Assembly (NCBI GenBank): GCA_963989385.1
Contig: OZ022508.1
Span: 28,976,166-29,040,165, forward strand
Length of the DNA stretch: 64,000 bases
Reading direction: 5' to 3'
From: Ctena decussata
Taxonomy: Eukaryota; Mollusca; Bivalvia; Lucinida; Lucinidae
Shown here: piece after piece, positions 62,281-64,000 of the stretch
Position numbering within the stretch: the stretch's first letter is position 1
How the letters are laid out: each line of letters starts with the position of its first letter
Position numbers and translations under genes: made by a program
Notes under the pieces: generated by a model
The model's database searches: none
The model's input: the letters and a program-made list of their open reading frames with translations, nothing else
Told to the model about the DNA's origin: nothing

Positions 62281-62794
62281 TCTTCTGTCTCAGAGTTCGA
62301 GCAGTACATTTCTAATACAAAAAAGGGTACTGCTTTTAGTTAAACCATATTTTTATTTTCAGACAGTTTTATTTTGTTAAGAAAAAAAAACCGGAGGCAT
62401 TTTGCGTTTTATGTAAGTTTGTTCTAATTGCAAGGAAAAAAGATAGTTTTATGGGGCATTTGGCAAAACAAGATAAAACAGTTCTAGTCCTTTTCAAAAT
62501 ATTGTATCCAAATTTTGATGTACTATTTCTCGATCTCAAGGCGCCAGACATCATGGACATAGCACTATATGATAAAGTTTGTCTTTGGTTCTCATGGAGT
62601 CAGTATTCCAACTATGGTTTGAGGGCTGGATTTGGATTTTGATTGTTTCAGTTCCTGGTCTTTGCATACTTTTTACTTTTGTTATGTTTGGTGACCTTGC
62701 ACTACCAAATTAGAGGTAGGAAAATAGTTTTGCGCGTATCTACTTTTATTAATTCATCTACTTTTTGATTCACTAGTAACACGGGATTAAATTG

Positions 62795-63170
62795 CTTGAG
62801 AATAATTATTCGTTTGAGAAAATCTGAAGTTCTGTAAAAAGAATTTCAGCTTGTGATGTCATAGAAACTTGAAATGGGTGGAGCATGGCATGCACTGTTT
62901 GCCATGCTCCGATTCCAAAGACGCCATATATCTTTTACCATAGCAATATTAAGAATTCTTTTTGATGTCAAAATAACGGAATCGAGAGGTCATTCCGCCA
63001 CGGTACTAAACACACCAGATGATAATTCTATAGTTGGAACGGTAGCCGATCTATCATGTCAGTGCTGTCGGAGCATGGCGAACAGTTTATGCCATGCTCC
63101 GCTAATTTTTCAATGGCATTACAAACTGAAATTTTTTCAACAGAAATTTCAGATTTCCTCAAACAAATAA
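62795..63170. mobile_element. Foldback element family J, copy 2
   Basis: 'ggagcatggcatgcactgtt' and 'gccatgctcc' hairpins occur in both arms; the outer arms are 'attcgtttgagaaaatctga' and 'tcagatttcctcaaacaaat'. Confidence 0.75.
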
Positions 63171-63298
63171 GTATTTTTAAGTCATGTAATACTATGACTC
63201 CATGTTTATAGACAATGCTATCATGGCAAGTAGATTATGCAATTTAAAGTAAAAACTCAAGCTGAATTAGCATTTGTTATAATGAAACTGAGAACCAG

Positions 63299-63577
63299 TT
63301 AAGGTGAATGGATCCGTTTTCGTTGGATGACACTGTTACATTTTCATTTCTGCCTCTCTCATCAATGGGGACCTTTCATTTCTGCCTCTCTCATCAATGG
63401 GGACCAACTCTTAAAGGAATGAATGTGTTCCCCCTAGGTTCGCATTATCTCATTTAAAAGTAAATCCCTTTTCGGAGGGTTTCGTTAAACAGTGAAACAA
63501 GCAAGTCACAAAAATCGTCTTATTTTGTAAAAATGGCGAAAAAACAAAGAAGTGTACCCATATACCTTAATTTTACT
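63299..63577. mobile_element. Foldback element family B, copy 10
   Basis: From 'aaggtgaatggatcc' to 'gtacccatataccttaa'; a 38-bp segment ('catttctgcctctctcatca...') is duplicated in tandem at 63350-63405. Confidence 0.75.
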
Positions 63578-63597
63578 AGCTACAGAGCATGATCAGG

Positions 63598-63748
63598 CCC
63601 GGGGGTTATAAAACTTGAGTACATTCTCAAACTCAAAATAAAGCACACTGATTGGCTGCTTCCGAGCACATGCTCGGAAGCAGCCAATCAGTGTGCTTTA
63701 TTTTGAGTTTGAGATTTTACTCAAGTTTTATAACCTCAGACCCTGACT
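63598..63748. mobile_element. Foldback element family H, copy 2 (near-perfect)
   Basis: 'gggggttataaaacttgagt' pairs with 'actcaagttttataacctc', and 'ttggctgcttccgagca' with its exact complement around a 'catg' centre. Confidence 0.85.
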
Positions 63749-63807
63749 GCTCTTTGAGATCTGTCTTATCTAAGACTTTTATGCTTGCATACTTCTGTTA
63801 CAATTTG

Positions 63808-64000
63808 TAAGGTGTAAAGGTACACATCCATGTAGTCCAGCCATTTTGTAAAAGGGAATACCTTTTGTGGCTTCCTTTTAATCTCCTCTTGATGATAAAG
63901 CCCTTCCCAATCTGGGTCTACGCTACACGGAAATGACTTGCTCTAAGGAGAGCAAAATCCTTTCCTTTAGCCCATTCCATTCGGGATAACCCCTTTAGGA
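63808..64000. mobile_element. Foldback element family B, copy 11, cut by the window edge
   Basis: 'aaggtgtaaaggtacacatc', 'ccattttgtaaaagggaa' and the central 'gctctaaggagagcaaaatc' are present; the right arm continues beyond the window. Confidence 0.65.

Overview
The window looks like genomic DNA of a bivalve mollusc, probably a heterodont clam. It is intron-rich and low in coding content. It is packed with tRNA-derived SINEs, foldback (palindromic) elements and tandem-repeat elements of the pearl/HINE type that are typical of bivalves. The species assignment is inference from repeat style and gene content only.

Layout. (1) 0.66-8.1 kb, plus strand: the last three exons of a TMEM183 orthologue, whose phases join cleanly; its first exon(s) lie left of the window. 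(2) 8.1-16.2 kb: repeats only, plus an unidentified 14.8-15.2 kb open stretch with a decayed relative at 13.7 kb. (3) 16.3-23.0 kb, minus strand: a secreted PAN/apple plus C-type lectin gene with a likely TATA box, signal-peptide exon, PAN exon, Thr/Pro/Ser-rich linker with first half of the lectin domain, and a further lectin exon in a conflicting phase. The end of the lectin domain was not found. (4) 23.0-32.8 kb: repeats only. (5) 32.9-43.6 kb, minus strand: nine phase-consistent exons (432 codons) of an Amt-family ammonium transporter, lacking only its 5' exon(s). (6) 47.0-47.7 kb, minus strand: a speculative three-exon 90-residue single-helix membrane protein. (7) 49.7-61.8 kb: a 12.2-kb block ended by 22-bp inverted repeats that splits a dispersed repeat. 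Inside are a 1.75-kb TIR element with a 9-bp target duplication and a broken, 5'-truncated non-LTR retrotransposon on the minus strand (58.2-61.8 kb). (8) 61.8-64.0 kb: the other half of the split repeat and more foldbacks.

No functional link between the three host genes is evident. Two structural signals stand out. First, mobile or simple repeats begin 7-28 nt downstream of the 5' splice site in five of eight visible transporter introns and one lectin intron. Second, the 12.2-kb block carries clustered copies of a CCTAARGTCGTCA motif seen nowhere else here. All coordinates come from reading the sequence by eye. Exon edges with phase agreement are firm; repeat edges are usually good to within about 10 bp unless a target-site duplication is stated.
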